The notes below the pieces were generated by a model. The model was not told where the DNA came from. It saw only the letters and a program-made list of their open reading frames with translations, and searched no databases. Position numbers and translations under genes: made by a program. DNA of 64,000 nucleotides from an uncultured Kordiimonas sp. GTDB lineage: Bacteria > Pseudomonadota > Alphaproteobacteria > Sphingomonadales > Kordiimonadaceae. The stretch lies in NCBI GenBank assembly GCA_947492375.1, contig CANLMI010000002.1:1179529-1243528 (forward strand). Direction: 5' to 3'. Of the stretch, positions 38,377 to 47,511 are shown one piece after another (position 1 is the stretch's first letter; each line of letters starts with the position of its first letter).

Positions 38377-38946
38377 CTAACTTTTAAGTTTCTTCGCTTT
38401 TGATGTCCGGCGATTACGTGGGGGGCCATGTACATGCGCTTGTTTTTCTTCTGGCTTTTGTCCGGCCATTAGAGGGCGGTCTGGAAACCCGCCTAATAGT
38501 CGCTGTCTATCATACATAACAATAGCACCAGCGGTGGCAACATTAAGAGAAAATTTTGTCGGTATTTTGATCATCATGTCACAACGTTCAGCCGTTTCAG
38601 TGCTGAGTGATGTACGTTCGCCGCCGAGTACATAAACGGCGCGGGTTGGGTGGCGAAAACTTGGCAGGTCAATCGCATCATCGCTTATTTCAACGCCGAC
38701 TAACTGACACCCCTTTGGTACAACAAGATCTTTCACTGTGTCATACTGATAAAAGGGGATTTGGTCGGTCGAATTACTGGTATCAGTTAAAAAAGGCTTT
38801 GTGACCGGCTCGCCAGTATGCGCAACAATTTTGGGGTTAACGGCAAAGGCAAAACTGGCGCCAAAGGCATGACCTGTGCGAATCAGATTACCCATATTAC
38901 CTGTTTTAGAAATACCATCGATTCCGATACCAAAATATCCGCGCAT
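38377..38946 (-). CDS. TrmH/SpoU-family RNA methyltransferase
   Basis: A 189-residue SPOUT-class RNA 2'-O-methyltransferase. The three knot motifs are present: NLIRTGHAFGA (motif 1 with the Arg that activates the ribose hydroxyl), VLGGERTSLS (motif 2) and IKIPTKFSLNVATAGAIVMYDR (motif 3, given in part). Family members start MRGYFGIG, which supports the ATG at 38946 over a TTG at 38955. The C-terminal tail is basic and probably binds RNA. The target nucleotide is not evident. Confidence 0.9.
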   Translation of the reverse strand: MRGYFGIGIDGISKTGNMGNLIRTGHAFGASFAFAVNPKIVAHTGEPVTKPFLTDTSNSTDQIPFYQYDTVKDLVVPKGCQLVGVEISDDAIDLPSFRHPTRAVYVLGGERTSLSTETAERCDMMIKIPTKFSLNVATAGAIVMYDRQRLLGGFPDRPLMAGQKPEEKQAHVHGPPRNRRTSKAKKLKS

Positions 38947-38972
38947 CGTGATCAATTATCCTTGTCTAACGA

Positions 38973-40256
38973 TTACTTTATTGTTGCTGTAACCCGTTTG
39001 GTGTCTGGGTGCAAGGCCGTGATCAAGCAGGAAATAATAATGAACGCGGATGCCCCGAGCATTGAAGCGATGATATTCCATTCAAAAAGCAGCCCCATGA
39101 CAGCGTTTGCTATAGGCAACAGGCCAATGGCGAGTAGCATCAATAGGCTCATAACCCTGCCCATCATATGATCCGGTGTTACCTTTTGTAGCCATGCCAT
39201 AAAGTGAACCCAGACAAAGCTATCGCCGAGCCCTGCTGTTATGAAGAAAAACATTGCGAGCCAATATGATTCTGAGATTGCTACAAGACCAAGGCAAAGG
39301 CCGGAATAGGCGAAAACCAAAAACATAATGCGTGCAATTTTCTCTGGCTTGATTGGATTTGAAATGCCAGCCGTAATGCCGCCAACCAATGCACCGATAC
39401 CGTATGCCCCAACGATGATACCATAAACAAATGATCCATTTGCATACCGCATATCTGCAAGTACAGGCAATCCGACAAACACCGGCGCCATATAAAAGAA
39501 ATTTAAAATAGCGATAGCGATAAAACATAGTTTGAAGGCGGGTATTGACCAGATAAAAGTGATGGCCTTTTTGAATTCTTTTAAAAAATTCTCTTTCTCT
39601 TCGCTATCTTCAGTTTTTAGCGATCGTACTTTGACAAGGCTAAGAGTTAAAATTGATAAAGCAAATGTCGCGGCATCCGCAAAAAACGCGCGCGCAAGGC
39701 CTATTCTGTCGCTTTCAAAGGTTGAAGTAATGGCACCGGGGTCGCTATGCCCTGATACACTGATTTCACCAGCAATGACGAGGCCAGCGATCATCGGGCC
39801 AAAAATAATGGCAAGCTGATTAGTGCTTTGAACGATCGCATTACCGCCCTGTAGGTCTTTTTCTTTAACGATACTCGGTAAGAACGATGTAGTTGCTGGA
39901 TAAAAGAAAGCATCCGCAATACCAAATGCAGCGGCGAGCGCAAACACGCCGACGATATTTACGCTATCGAACAATAGCAAAAAGCCGAGTACGATAACCA
40001 GTAAAAGCCGTATGATATTGGTATTAATCATAACGCCGCGCGGACTGTAGCGATCAACGATTGCACCGCCCCATAACATAAGGATAGCCCTTGGTATGCC
40101 CTGTACTGCTAGAACGAACCCTGTCATTGCTGCACTACCTGTCATTTTTAAGACAAGCCACGGAAACGCAATAATAGAAATATGATCCCCGATTACAGAG
40201 ACACATTCCCCAATCCAGAAGAGGAAAAAGTTGCGATCTTTAAAAAGTTGTAGCAT
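38973..40256 (-). CDS. MFS transporter
   Basis: 427-residue permease with twelve hydrophobic segments, of the MFS_3/EntS-like branch: the start LQLFKDRNFFLFWIGECVSVIGDHIS is typical, followed by the loop GGAIVDRYSPRGVMI between helices 2 and 3. Members export siderophores, drugs or macrolides. The ATG at 40256 is chosen because homologous proteins start at this point; the frame could extend 24 codons to a TTG at 40328. It ends 26 bases before the SPOUT gene. Confidence 0.9.
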   Translation of the reverse strand: MLQLFKDRNFFLFWIGECVSVIGDHISIIAFPWLVLKMTGSAAMTGFVLAVQGIPRAILMLWGGAIVDRYSPRGVMINTNIIRLLLVIVLGFLLLFDSVNIVGVFALAAAFGIADAFFYPATTSFLPSIVKEKDLQGGNAIVQSTNQLAIIFGPMIAGLVIAGEISVSGHSDPGAITSTFESDRIGLARAFFADAATFALSILTLSLVKVRSLKTEDSEEKENFLKEFKKAITFIWSIPAFKLCFIAIAILNFFYMAPVFVGLPVLADMRYANGSFVYGIIVGAYGIGALVGGITAGISNPIKPEKIARIMFLVFAYSGLCLGLVAISESYWLAMFFFITAGLGDSFVWVHFMAWLQKVTPDHMMGRVMSLLMLLAIGLLPIANAVMGLLFEWNIIASMLGASAFIIISCLITALHPDTKRVTATIK

Positions 40257-40370
40257 TGCGCTTGGAACACCGATGAAAAAAATATAGATAGTAAAGACGT
40301 ACCTAAGATAATAAGTCCGTATCAGCAAACGCTACGGAATACTATTAAACTGATGACAAAGCAGGGTTAT

Positions 40371-40973
40371 ATGACGCACGAATCCGATCAAAGTGACGGG
40401 ATTACAACAAACTCTACCTCAAACCCACCGGTTTGGATCAAGGTAGCACTCGATTTTGGCCCGTTGATTGTGTTCTTTGTCGCTTTCAAATTGGGTGACC
40501 TGTTTGTAGCAACAGGTGTGTTTATGGCAGCGAGCATTGCAGCGATGGTCATATCCAAATTGGTTCTTGGGAAAATTGCAGCAATGCTTAAGTTTACGGT
40601 TGTTGTTGTGGTGGTGATGGGTGGATTGACGTTATATTTGCAGGACGAAACTTTCGTTAAAATGAAACTAACGATCATCAATAGTGTGATGGCAACAATC
40701 CTGTTGTTTGGCCTGCTGCGCGGGAAGCTCTATCTCAAGATGGTAATGGAAATGGCGATTGATATGGATGATGCTGGATGGAAAACATTTTCCAGAAACT
40801 GGATCATTTATATGCTTGTTATGGCTGGTGTAAATGAGATTGTTTGGCGAACGCAGACAACGGAATTCTGGGTGAATTTTAAGACATTCGGATATATAGG
40901 GGCTACTATGGTATTCATGATTGGCCATGCACCTTTGTTTATGCGGTATATGCCTGAAGATGAAGGTCGCTGA
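40371..40973 (+). CDS. yciB: Inner-membrane-spanning septation protein YciB (IspZ)
   Basis: About 200 residues with five or six membrane segments. The opening after a polar leader is WIKVALDFGPLIVFFVAFKLGDLFVATGVF (shown in part), the conserved start of the septation protein A family, followed later by GWKTFSRNWIIYM and NEIVWR. YciB acts in envelope integrity and septation, interacting with the elongasome and divisome in E. coli. AGGG precedes the ATG at 40371; an in-frame ATG at 40353 has no such site. It is divergent from the MFS gene. Confidence 0.93.
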   Translation: MTHESDQSDGITTNSTSNPPVWIKVALDFGPLIVFFVAFKLGDLFVATGVFMAASIAAMVISKLVLGKIAAMLKFTVVVVVVMGGLTLYLQDETFVKMKLTIINSVMATILLFGLLRGKLYLKMVMEMAIDMDDAGWKTFSRNWIIYMLVMAGVNEIVWRTQTTEFWVNFKTFGYIGATMVFMIGHAPLFMRYMPEDEGR

Positions 40974-41046
40974 ATAGGGTATAAAATTAATACTTTTGCA
41001 TGCAGTAATTTTACCTTATGGTGTGGTAATGCACATGGGGGAAATT

Positions 41047-42261
41047 ATGTTTATATCGAAGTCGATTCGACAGCGATTCAGTAGAATCATGCAAAAATTT
41101 AATACAGGCACTTCTGATGCATCTGGCACACGTGAGGCAGATAGTATTTATCGTCGTGATTCAAGCCAGAGTTTAAATCAAGTAAAAAGCCTAAAAGGTC
41201 GATTTTGCCCAAAACCCTTTACTCAGTTCGATATCTATGAATATGGAGATGCACATTGTTGTTGTTCTAGCTGGATTACCACCCCGCTTGGCAATGTTAA
41301 CAAACAGCCAGTTAAAGATATTTGGAATTCTGAAATCGCTCAAGATATTCGAGCGTCTATTTTTGATGGAAGCTTCAAATATTGCGATCATAAATTATGC
41401 CCGCTTATTCAAAATGACACGTTGCCGACTCTGGCTAGTGCAAAAGTAGATCCATTCTTAAAACCTATTATTGAAGAACAAAAAACCATCTTGAACACTG
41501 ATCCGGCATTAATTAATTTCTGTAATGATCCATCTTGCAACCTCTCTTGCCCGAGTTGCCGGATTGAGAAGCTTATTTTGCGTACAGGCCCTGAGTTTGA
41601 TGCTAGGCAGGAAATCCAGAACAAAGTTGTTGATGGGTTTATTTCTGAGCCAAGTGATAAGGCATTCACTATTAATGTGACGGGTTCAGGTGATCCGTTT
41701 GCGTCTAAAATATTCAGAGATTTTCTGTTTGACCTTGATGGTGCGGACTTTCCAAATATGTTGGTTAACCTGCAAACAAATGGTGTTTTATTTACCAAGA
41801 AAAATTGGGAAAAACTTCACAAGATACATAGTAATTTACAGGCAATGTTTATTTCCTTTGATGCTGCGACCGCTGATACATACGCTATTACCCGCCGCGG
41901 TGGTAACTGGGACATGCTTATAGAGAACATTCAGTTTTTATCCGAGCGTCGTCAGGAAGGGCTGTTTAAGCTCTTGAGATTAGATTTTGTTGTACAGTTG
42001 GATAATTATCGTGAAATGCCAGCCTTTGTAAAATTGGCAAAGTCCCTCGGGGCTGATTGCGCATCTTTTTCAATGGTAACTGATTGGGGAACATGGCCCA
42101 AAGAGGTGTATGAAACAAAATGTATCTGGAAAGAAACTCACCCTGAATTTCATGAATTTTTAGAGGTTTTGAAAGATCCGGTTTTCTCTGAATCAATTGT
42201 GGAATTAGGGAATTTAACAGAGGCATACACCCAGGCCCAACAGAAAACGCAGGCTGCCTGA
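41047..42261 (+). CDS. Radical SAM protein with N-terminal SPASM-like cysteine cluster
   Basis: 404 residues. The radical SAM site is CNLSCPSC (CxxxCxxC) near residue 160-170, after NDPS. Upstream, at about 55-120, is a SPASM-like domain with FCPKPFTQF, the triple-cysteine HCCCSSW, VKDIWNSE and CDHKLCPL, which would hold extra iron-sulfur clusters. SPASM domains normally follow the radical SAM core, so this order is unusual. The core continues with GSGDPFASK and NLQTNG. Such enzymes modify peptides or proteins, but no precursor gene is seen nearby. The start at 41047 follows GGGGGAAA; the longer frame to 40996 has no such site. Confidence 0.85.
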   Translation: MFISKSIRQRFSRIMQKFNTGTSDASGTREADSIYRRDSSQSLNQVKSLKGRFCPKPFTQFDIYEYGDAHCCCSSWITTPLGNVNKQPVKDIWNSEIAQDIRASIFDGSFKYCDHKLCPLIQNDTLPTLASAKVDPFLKPIIEEQKTILNTDPALINFCNDPSCNLSCPSCRIEKLILRTGPEFDARQEIQNKVVDGFISEPSDKAFTINVTGSGDPFASKIFRDFLFDLDGADFPNMLVNLQTNGVLFTKKNWEKLHKIHSNLQAMFISFDAATADTYAITRRGGNWDMLIENIQFLSERRQEGLFKLLRLDFVVQLDNYREMPAFVKLAKSLGADCASFSMVTDWGTWPKEVYETKCIWKETHPEFHEFLEVLKDPVFSESIVELGNLTEAYTQAQQKTQAA

Positions 42262-42277
42262 GGGGGGCTGATTACTA

Positions 42278-42814
42278 TCAAACATCTTTCCATTGTTCAG
42301 GGTTTGTGTGAGGTGCGATTGTACCGTGCCCCAAACTCTCTCTATAATGATCAAGTGCCCAGTGGACGCTTGGGAACGCAAGCTCATCGCGTGGGATTTC
42401 ATCCCAGGTAAATAGTTTTACTTCCAGGCTTTCAGGTCCTGCTTCAAAAACTGGGTCTGAGAGTGTTGCCCTGAACATCATATGTACCTGTGAAATACGT
42501 TTTACAGTATAAATTGATAGTAAATCGTGAATTTCGATTTTAGCCCGCGCTTCTTCCCATGCCTCACGTTTGGCTCCTTCCTCTGGGGTTTCACCAAGTT
42601 CCATAAAACCAGCGGGAATAGTCCAGAAATTTATACGCGGTTCAATAGCGCGACGGCAAAGCATGATTTTACCGTCATATTCTATAACGCTGCCAGTGAT
42701 AATTTTAGGGTTTTCATACGCGATAAACCCACAATCACCGCAAACGGCACGGGTGTGATCATCGCCTTCCGGGATTTGATTGGAAAAGTTCTGTGGATAC
42801 ATAACGGCGCTCAT
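42278..42814 (-). CDS. NUDIX hydrolase with zinc ribbon
   Basis: 178 residues. An N-terminal CGDCGF half zinc-ribbon precedes the Nudix fold, whose box GFMELGETPEEGAKREAWEEA has the full Gx5Ex7REUxEE pattern for divalent metals. Family members with this layout hydrolyse ADP-ribose, NADH or similar dinucleotides. The gene ends 17 bases from the convergent radical SAM gene. The exact substrate cannot be read from the sequence. Confidence 0.92.
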   Translation of the reverse strand: MSAVMYPQNFSNQIPEGDDHTRAVCGDCGFIAYENPKIITGSVIEYDGKIMLCRRAIEPRINFWTIPAGFMELGETPEEGAKREAWEEARAKIEIHDLLSIYTVKRISQVHMMFRATLSDPVFEAGPESLEVKLFTWDEIPRDELAFPSVHWALDHYRESLGHGTIAPHTNPEQWKDV

Positions 42815-42873
42815 GAGGGCAGTGTGTCTTGATATAGCATGAGCGTCCAGTAATAATTTAACCTATTGTGACT

Positions 42874-43245
42874 TTAAACCCGAATGTCGACGATCTGCCC
42901 TAAAGGAACGTCACGCGTGCTCGCTTGCTGTGTAGATAATCTTCCAACAGGTGCTTCCCTAAGGTTATTATTAAATGCTGCAACACGTTCCTGAGCTTCT
43001 TCTAGTTCATCTGTAGAGGATACATCGTTATTTGAACGGGCGTTGCGCGCAAGTAATCGGTTTCGGCGATCCGCTGCAACACTGGGTGCCTCAAAAGCTT
43101 CATCCTGCTCTTCAATAGCAGGGTTGGGCTGACGTACCGCATCGTTTAGGCGCGTCGCATCATTCCTATTCGATTGTCTACCTGCCTGCAACTGAGCCTG
43201 AATTTGACTCTGTAGCGGGTTGGCATTGGGATTGATATTAGTCAT
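42874..43245 (-). CDS. Hypothetical protein with conserved-looking C-terminal LGQIVDIRV tail
   Basis: 123 residues, Asn-, Arg- and Gln-rich and probably disordered (MTNINPNANPLQSQ, then NRNDATRLNDAVRQ). It ends in VPLGQIVDIRV, a hydrophobic tail like those I recall at the C-termini of small unknown alphaproteobacterial proteins near motility genes; that recollection is not verified. There is no signal peptide or membrane segment. It follows the ccm operon on the same strand after about 130 bases containing a hairpin. Function unknown. Confidence 0.65.
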   Translation of the reverse strand: MTNINPNANPLQSQIQAQLQAGRQSNRNDATRLNDAVRQPNPAIEEQDEAFEAPSVAADRRNRLLARNARSNNDVSSTDELEEAQERVAAFNNNLREAPVGRLSTQQASTRDVPLGQIVDIRV

Positions 43246-43374
43246 AACCCAAAGACCCTAGTTAAAAATTGTGCCGATTTTCGGCTTTGCCAAGAACTAC
43301 GATTTTCTTCGTGTCCCCTAGCCACCAGGGAATTGGTTCCTGTGGAAACGCAACTCTTATTACTTTATATGTAT

Positions 43375-43578
43375 TTAAAAGTCGTTATTTCCAATCACGT
43401 TGTCAAGGATTTGACGCACTTTTTCTTTATTTTCTGTGTTTACACGATCAAGCGCTATGTTCAAGCTACTAATAGCCTCTTGTTTTTTTTCTTGTTGAAG
43501 CAGCGATTTAGTTAACATACGCCATCCATCCAGATTATCTGGATCTGCGTCAAGTTTTTCTTTGAGGCGGTCAGTCAT
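43375..43578 (-). pseudogene. C-terminal TPR fragment of CcmI, cut off by an in-frame TAG
   Basis: 67 residues, MTDRLKEKLDADPDNLDGWRML, in the same frame as ccmI and separated only by the stop codon at 43594-43596 and five sense codons (AFINS). In intact alphaproteobacterial CcmI the segment SPEERQ runs directly into a stretch like this one, so the fragment is the missing TPR end. An ATG at 43576-43578 could allow re-initiation. It is shorter than the usual CcmI tail. Confidence 0.75.
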
Positions 43579-43593
43579 TGAATTAATGAATGC

Positions 43594-44493
43594 CTAGCGT
43601 TCTTCTGGTGACAAGTTGGCAACCGCTTCGATATCACTTTTTGAAGGGCCTTGTGTTGTAAATTCGCTTACTTGGGGACGAAGTTCTTTTAGCTGGCTGT
43701 CTAGTACTGCGTACCAAGGTGCGTTTGGGGCTGATTGATTTAGAAGGTCTTGCCAGATTTCAAACGCTAGTTCCGGGTTGCCATATTGTTTATGGGCAAG
43801 GCCAAGATAGAATTGCCCAGCCGGATGATTTGGCGATTTCTCAACAATAGTTCCAATAAGTAGGTTTGCTGCTGGTGTAACCTTCCCATTTGCCATGCTG
43901 ATGTATGCTTCTAATCGCCTTATGTCCCAGTCAATCTTATCGGGTTGCAACCGAATCAACTGATCATAGGCATGAATTGTTTTCGCATAATTGCCGATGG
44001 CGCGTGTCGATGTAGACAATACTTCCCAGCCTTCAGGGTCATCTGGATTGGTCGCCAGGTGACTTTCAATTGTTGCAATCGCTACCTTAAAGGTCGGTCC
44101 ATCCTCTGAGACTCGTTGATTTTCGAGGTTGGAACGGGCAGCGGGTGATGCATCTATATTCGGAGAGCCAAAATATTTATAAATCAGAAAGGCACTAAGC
44201 GTTATTGTGAAAGCAGCCAGTATTTCTTGCCATAACGGTAAGCTTTTTTTGGTTAAAGTCGCGCTTGGCTGGCTTGCCAGTTTTGCATTAGTTTTTAATA
44301 TACGTCTTTCGATTTCTAATTGGGCTGATTTAACGGACTCTTCTGTGACCAAACCTCTTTTAATATCATTATCAAGTTCTGTAAGTTGATTTTTATAATA
44401 ATCTAGGGGGCCGGTTGGTTTGTTTTGCCGCGCAAAAAATTTAGTAACTGCAAGGCTAATAACCGCGAGCAGAAAAAATATACTCCATATCAT
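43594..44493 (-). CDS. ccmI: Cytochrome c biogenesis protein CcmI (N-terminal and first TPR part)
   Basis: 299 residues. Two membrane helices frame a cytoplasmic loop (IWSIFFLLAVISLAVTKFFA at the start, a second near residue 95), the loop holding the ccmI pattern LDYYKNQLTELDNDIKRGLV. The periplasmic part has TPR units with PDDPEGWEVLS and NHPAGQFYLGLAHKQYG. CcmI holds apocytochrome c for haem ligation by CcmFH. The frame stops at TAG in SPEER*, where relatives have Gln, a one-base CAG to TAG change, and continues in frame as the 43375-43578 fragment. Overlaps ccmH by four bases. Confidence 0.88.
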   Translation of the reverse strand: MIWSIFFLLAVISLAVTKFFARQNKPTGPLDYYKNQLTELDNDIKRGLVTEESVKSAQLEIERRILKTNAKLASQPSATLTKKSLPLWQEILAAFTITLSAFLIYKYFGSPNIDASPAARSNLENQRVSEDGPTFKVAIATIESHLATNPDDPEGWEVLSTSTRAIGNYAKTIHAYDQLIRLQPDKIDWDIRRLEAYISMANGKVTPAANLLIGTIVEKSPNHPAGQFYLGLAHKQYGNPELAFEIWQDLLNQSAPNAPWYAVLDSQLKELRPQVSEFTTQGPSKSDIEAVANLSPEER

Positions 44494-44990
44494 CGACGTG
44501 TCTCCTGCTCGTCGTTTGTTTCTGCATCAGCTTTTATGATTGTATTTAATTGTTCTTTTTCAGCACTTGTAAGCTCTTGAGGGGCTGATGTTGCTGATTG
44601 CGAGCGCCTAAACAATAGCCAAATTCCCGGTAGTATTAAGATAAAAGGCGATGCCCATAACAAAAAGGTTCCTGTGTTCACAGGTGGTTTTAATAAAACC
44701 CAATCACCGTAACGGGCTACAAGATATGCCTTTGTTTGCTCAGGGGTGCGGTCATTATTAATCTGCTCTCGCACAATGCGCCTCAGGTCTTTCGCGAGGT
44801 CAGCATTTGAATCTTCAATTGATTGATTTTGGCATACAAGACAGCGAATTTCTTTCATGAGGTCGCGGGCAATTTGTTCTTTCTGAGGGTCTGGTAACGG
44901 TTCATCATTGGCATGTAATTTTGCCGGGTTGCCGGTAATCAAAATTAAGCTGAATAGAGCCAATATTGCTAGAAGATTCAGTCTGTTCAT
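44490..44990 (-). CDS. ccmH: Cytochrome c maturation protein CcmH
   Basis: 166 residues with a signal sequence, then RCLVCQNQSI, the CxxC thiol-reductase motif of CcmH, followed by DLRRIVREQI and a C-terminal membrane helix (FLLWASPFILILPGIWLLF). It keeps the apocytochrome haem-binding cysteines reduced together with CcmG. It overlaps ccmG and ccmI by four bases each, so it is translationally coupled. Confidence 0.96.
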   Translation of the reverse strand: MNRLNLLAILALFSLILITGNPAKLHANDEPLPDPQKEQIARDLMKEIRCLVCQNQSIEDSNADLAKDLRRIVREQINNDRTPEQTKAYLVARYGDWVLLKPPVNTGTFLLWASPFILILPGIWLLFRRSQSATSAPQELTSAEKEQLNTIIKADAETNDEQETRR

Positions 44991-45517
44991 TGGGAGAGGT
45001 CTTCCAATTGCGGCAAAATTTTTGTGTGCAGTGCATCACCAACGATAGGGCCATAGTGATGGTATCGGACGCGCCCATTACTATCGATCAGAAATGTTTC
45101 TGGAACACCGGTTACGCCCCATTCGAACCCAACACTACCATCAATATCCCCGCCGTACTTATAAAAAGGATTTCCTAGTTCTTCTAGAAATGCACGCGAG
45201 TCTTCAGGTTGGTCTTTGTAAGCAATACCGAGAATACGTACATTATGTGTATTGGCTAGTGCCATAAGGTTGTCGTGTTCAGCACGGCAAGGTACGCACC
45301 AACTGGCAAAAAAATTCACAAGTATTGGTGTTTTCTCGTTACGGATGGATTGATCTGATATCTCTCCTGTATTGCTAATATCCGTTAATGAGAACTGGGG
45401 TATAGCTTCCCCTACATGTACATTTTTAATTTCGCTTGGATTACGGCCATCCCGAAGCATGTAAGCAAATAAAATAACCAGAAATATTACGATTAAAAGA
45501 GGGAAGAAGCGCTGCAT
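44987..45517 (-). CDS. ccmG: Thiol:disulfide interchange protein CcmG/DsbE
   Basis: 176 residues with an N-terminal membrane anchor (FFPLLIVIFLVILFAYML) and a thioredoxin fold in the periplasm. The active site is FFASWCVPCRAEH. The acidic GVTGVPETFLID loop with cis-proline is present. It passes electrons to apocytochrome c or CcmH in cytochrome c maturation. It lies two bases from ccmF and overlaps ccmH. Confidence 0.96.
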   Translation of the reverse strand: MQRFFPLLIVIFLVILFAYMLRDGRNPSEIKNVHVGEAIPQFSLTDISNTGEISDQSIRNEKTPILVNFFASWCVPCRAEHDNLMALANTHNVRILGIAYKDQPEDSRAFLEELGNPFYKYGGDIDGSVGFEWGVTGVPETFLIDSNGRVRYHHYGPIVGDALHTKILPQLEDLSQ

Positions 45518-45519
45518 TT

Positions 45520-47511
45520 CTATACCTCTGCTTTTGCGGGTTTCTGTATTTTGGGCGCTGATTGTTTTTTACCAGCAGGCGCACCAAGGCGCAACCTACG
45601 GTCAGATAAAGACAATATTCCCCCTATCATCATTAGGCCAGCACCAAGCCACAAGCCAGAGATGAAGGGTTTAAAATATAACCTGACAGACCATCTGCCA
45701 CCACTGCCGGACTCGCCGATAACTGCATATAGATCACCGGATGGAAGAGGGTATATTCCTGCTTCTGTCGTGTTGGTTACCGGGTCTGTATAAACTCTGT
45801 CTTCGGGTAGTAAAGTTGCTATTGTTACCCCGTCCTTTATAACTGTGAACTGTGCACGAATACCTGTATAGTTCGGGCCTGCAAAAGGCATAACGCTATC
45901 GAATTGATAAGTAAAAGGACCAACCTGTTCAGATTGCCCGGGTGCCATAAATGCAAGCTTTTCCGAGGTCCAAGCTTCGCTGATCGTAATGCCGAACAAT
46001 ATAATCGCTAGTCCAAAGTGTGCGAAATGCATACCGAATGTTGCGCGCGGCAAGTTCCACAATCGTTTGAATGCACGGGATGGTGTTTTAAAAAGCTGTG
46101 TTTTTTGGGCTAGATCAAGAAAGATTGCCACAACCAGCCAGCTTGCAAGTCCAAGCCCAAGCCCTGTCATGATTAACCCGTTAATATCTGACCAGATTGT
46201 TAAAACAAAGACCGCAAGGGCAACAATTGCTGCGGGTATTGTGATTTGAAAAGCCTTTGATAGGCGTCCACGCTTCCATGCAAGAATGGGGGCCATGCCA
46301 AGCGCGACAATCAACGGCGTCATCAGCAGTCTGGTTCCAAATTCAAAGAAAGGCGGGCCGACCGAAATTTGGCTACCAGTTGAGGCTTCATAGAATAAAG
46401 GATACAATGTCCCAATTAAGACAACCGCAGTAAATGTTGATAGCAGTATATTATTTAAAATAAGCGCACTTTCTCGGCTTACGAGGCCAAACAGTCCGCT
46501 CGGTGCTAATTTGGGGGCTCTCCAGGCATAAAGGCTGAAGGCACCGCCTATAACGAACGCAAGGAAACCGAGAATAAATATACCGCGTTCCGGATCAACT
46601 GCAAACGCATGAACAGATGTCATTACGCCTGAGCGGATTAAAAATGTGCCGAGAAGGCTCAAAGAGAAGGCAACTATCGCAAGTAAAATTGTCCAGCTTT
46701 TCAGTGCATCACGTTTTTCGACAACAATTGCTGAATGCAGAAGAGCAGTTGCAGCCAGCCAAGGCATAAAGCTTGCGTTTTCAGCGGGATCCCAGAACCA
46801 CCAACCGCCCCAGCCAAGCTCGTAATAAGCCCACCAGGAGCCAAGAGCGATGCCACCTGTAAGGAAAGTCCAGGCAACCAATGTCCAGGGCCTTACCCAG
46901 CGTGCCCACATAGGGGTTATCTCACCTTCTATTAAAGCGGCGATAGAAAATGAAAAGGCAACACTTAAACCGACATAGCCCATGTATAGCATAGGCGGGT
47001 GAAATGCGAGCCCGGGATCTTGCAGCAATGGATTGAGGCCGTTGCCTTCCAATGCGGCTGGCAACAAGCGTTCAAATGGATTGCTTGTTAATAAAATAAA
47101 CAGCAAAAAACCTAGGATAAGTAGGCTTTGTACACCAAGTACACGTGCTTTAAAGCGAAGAGGTAGACTTTTACCAAAAGCAACCGCTGCCCCGAATAAA
47201 GTTAGAATTAAAACCCAAAACAGCATACTGCCTTCGTGGTTGCCCCAAGTGCCTGATATTTTATAAAGAAGGGGTTTTAGTGAATGCGAGTTTGCTGCAA
47301 CATTTAAAACTGAAAAGTCAGAAATAATGTAGGAATACATTAAAGCAGCAAATGATGCTAAAGCCATGATAAATTGTGCGAATGAAAATCCAACGGTTCG
47401 CTGCATTATAGCTTCGTTATTAGCCATAGCACCGAGGTGTGAGACAATAACCCCTGAACAAGCAAAAACGAGCGCTAAAATAAGCGCAAAGTGTCCAATC
47501 TCAGCAATCAT
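45520..47511 (-). CDS. ccmF: Cytochrome c-type biogenesis haem lyase CcmF
   Basis: 663-residue multispanning protein. The haem-handling WWD motif is WGGWWFWDPAENASFMPW. Other marks are LGSWWAYYELG and the later HFGLAIILFG near the periplasmic histidines. CcmF with CcmH attaches haem to CxxCH motifs of apocytochromes. Its start overlaps the end of ccmE by four bases. Confidence 0.97.
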   Translation of the reverse strand: MIAEIGHFALILALVFACSGVIVSHLGAMANNEAIMQRTVGFSFAQFIMALASFAALMYSYIISDFSVLNVAANSHSLKPLLYKISGTWGNHEGSMLFWVLILTLFGAAVAFGKSLPLRFKARVLGVQSLLILGFLLFILLTSNPFERLLPAALEGNGLNPLLQDPGLAFHPPMLYMGYVGLSVAFSFSIAALIEGEITPMWARWVRPWTLVAWTFLTGGIALGSWWAYYELGWGGWWFWDPAENASFMPWLAATALLHSAIVVEKRDALKSWTILLAIVAFSLSLLGTFLIRSGVMTSVHAFAVDPERGIFILGFLAFVIGGAFSLYAWRAPKLAPSGLFGLVSRESALILNNILLSTFTAVVLIGTLYPLFYEASTGSQISVGPPFFEFGTRLLMTPLIVALGMAPILAWKRGRLSKAFQITIPAAIVALAVFVLTIWSDINGLIMTGLGLGLASWLVVAIFLDLAQKTQLFKTPSRAFKRLWNLPRATFGMHFAHFGLAIILFGITISEAWTSEKLAFMAPGQSEQVGPFTYQFDSVMPFAGPNYTGIRAQFTVIKDGVTIATLLPEDRVYTDPVTNTTEAGIYPLPSGDLYAVIGESGSGGRWSVRLYFKPFISGLWLGAGLMMIGGILSLSDRRLRLGAPAGKKQSAPKIQKPAKAEV

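Noticed and set aside
43375-43578. An independent TPR gene after ccmI
   Set aside because: It lies in the same frame, 15 bases past the TAG, and matches the normal CcmI continuation, so it is a fragment.
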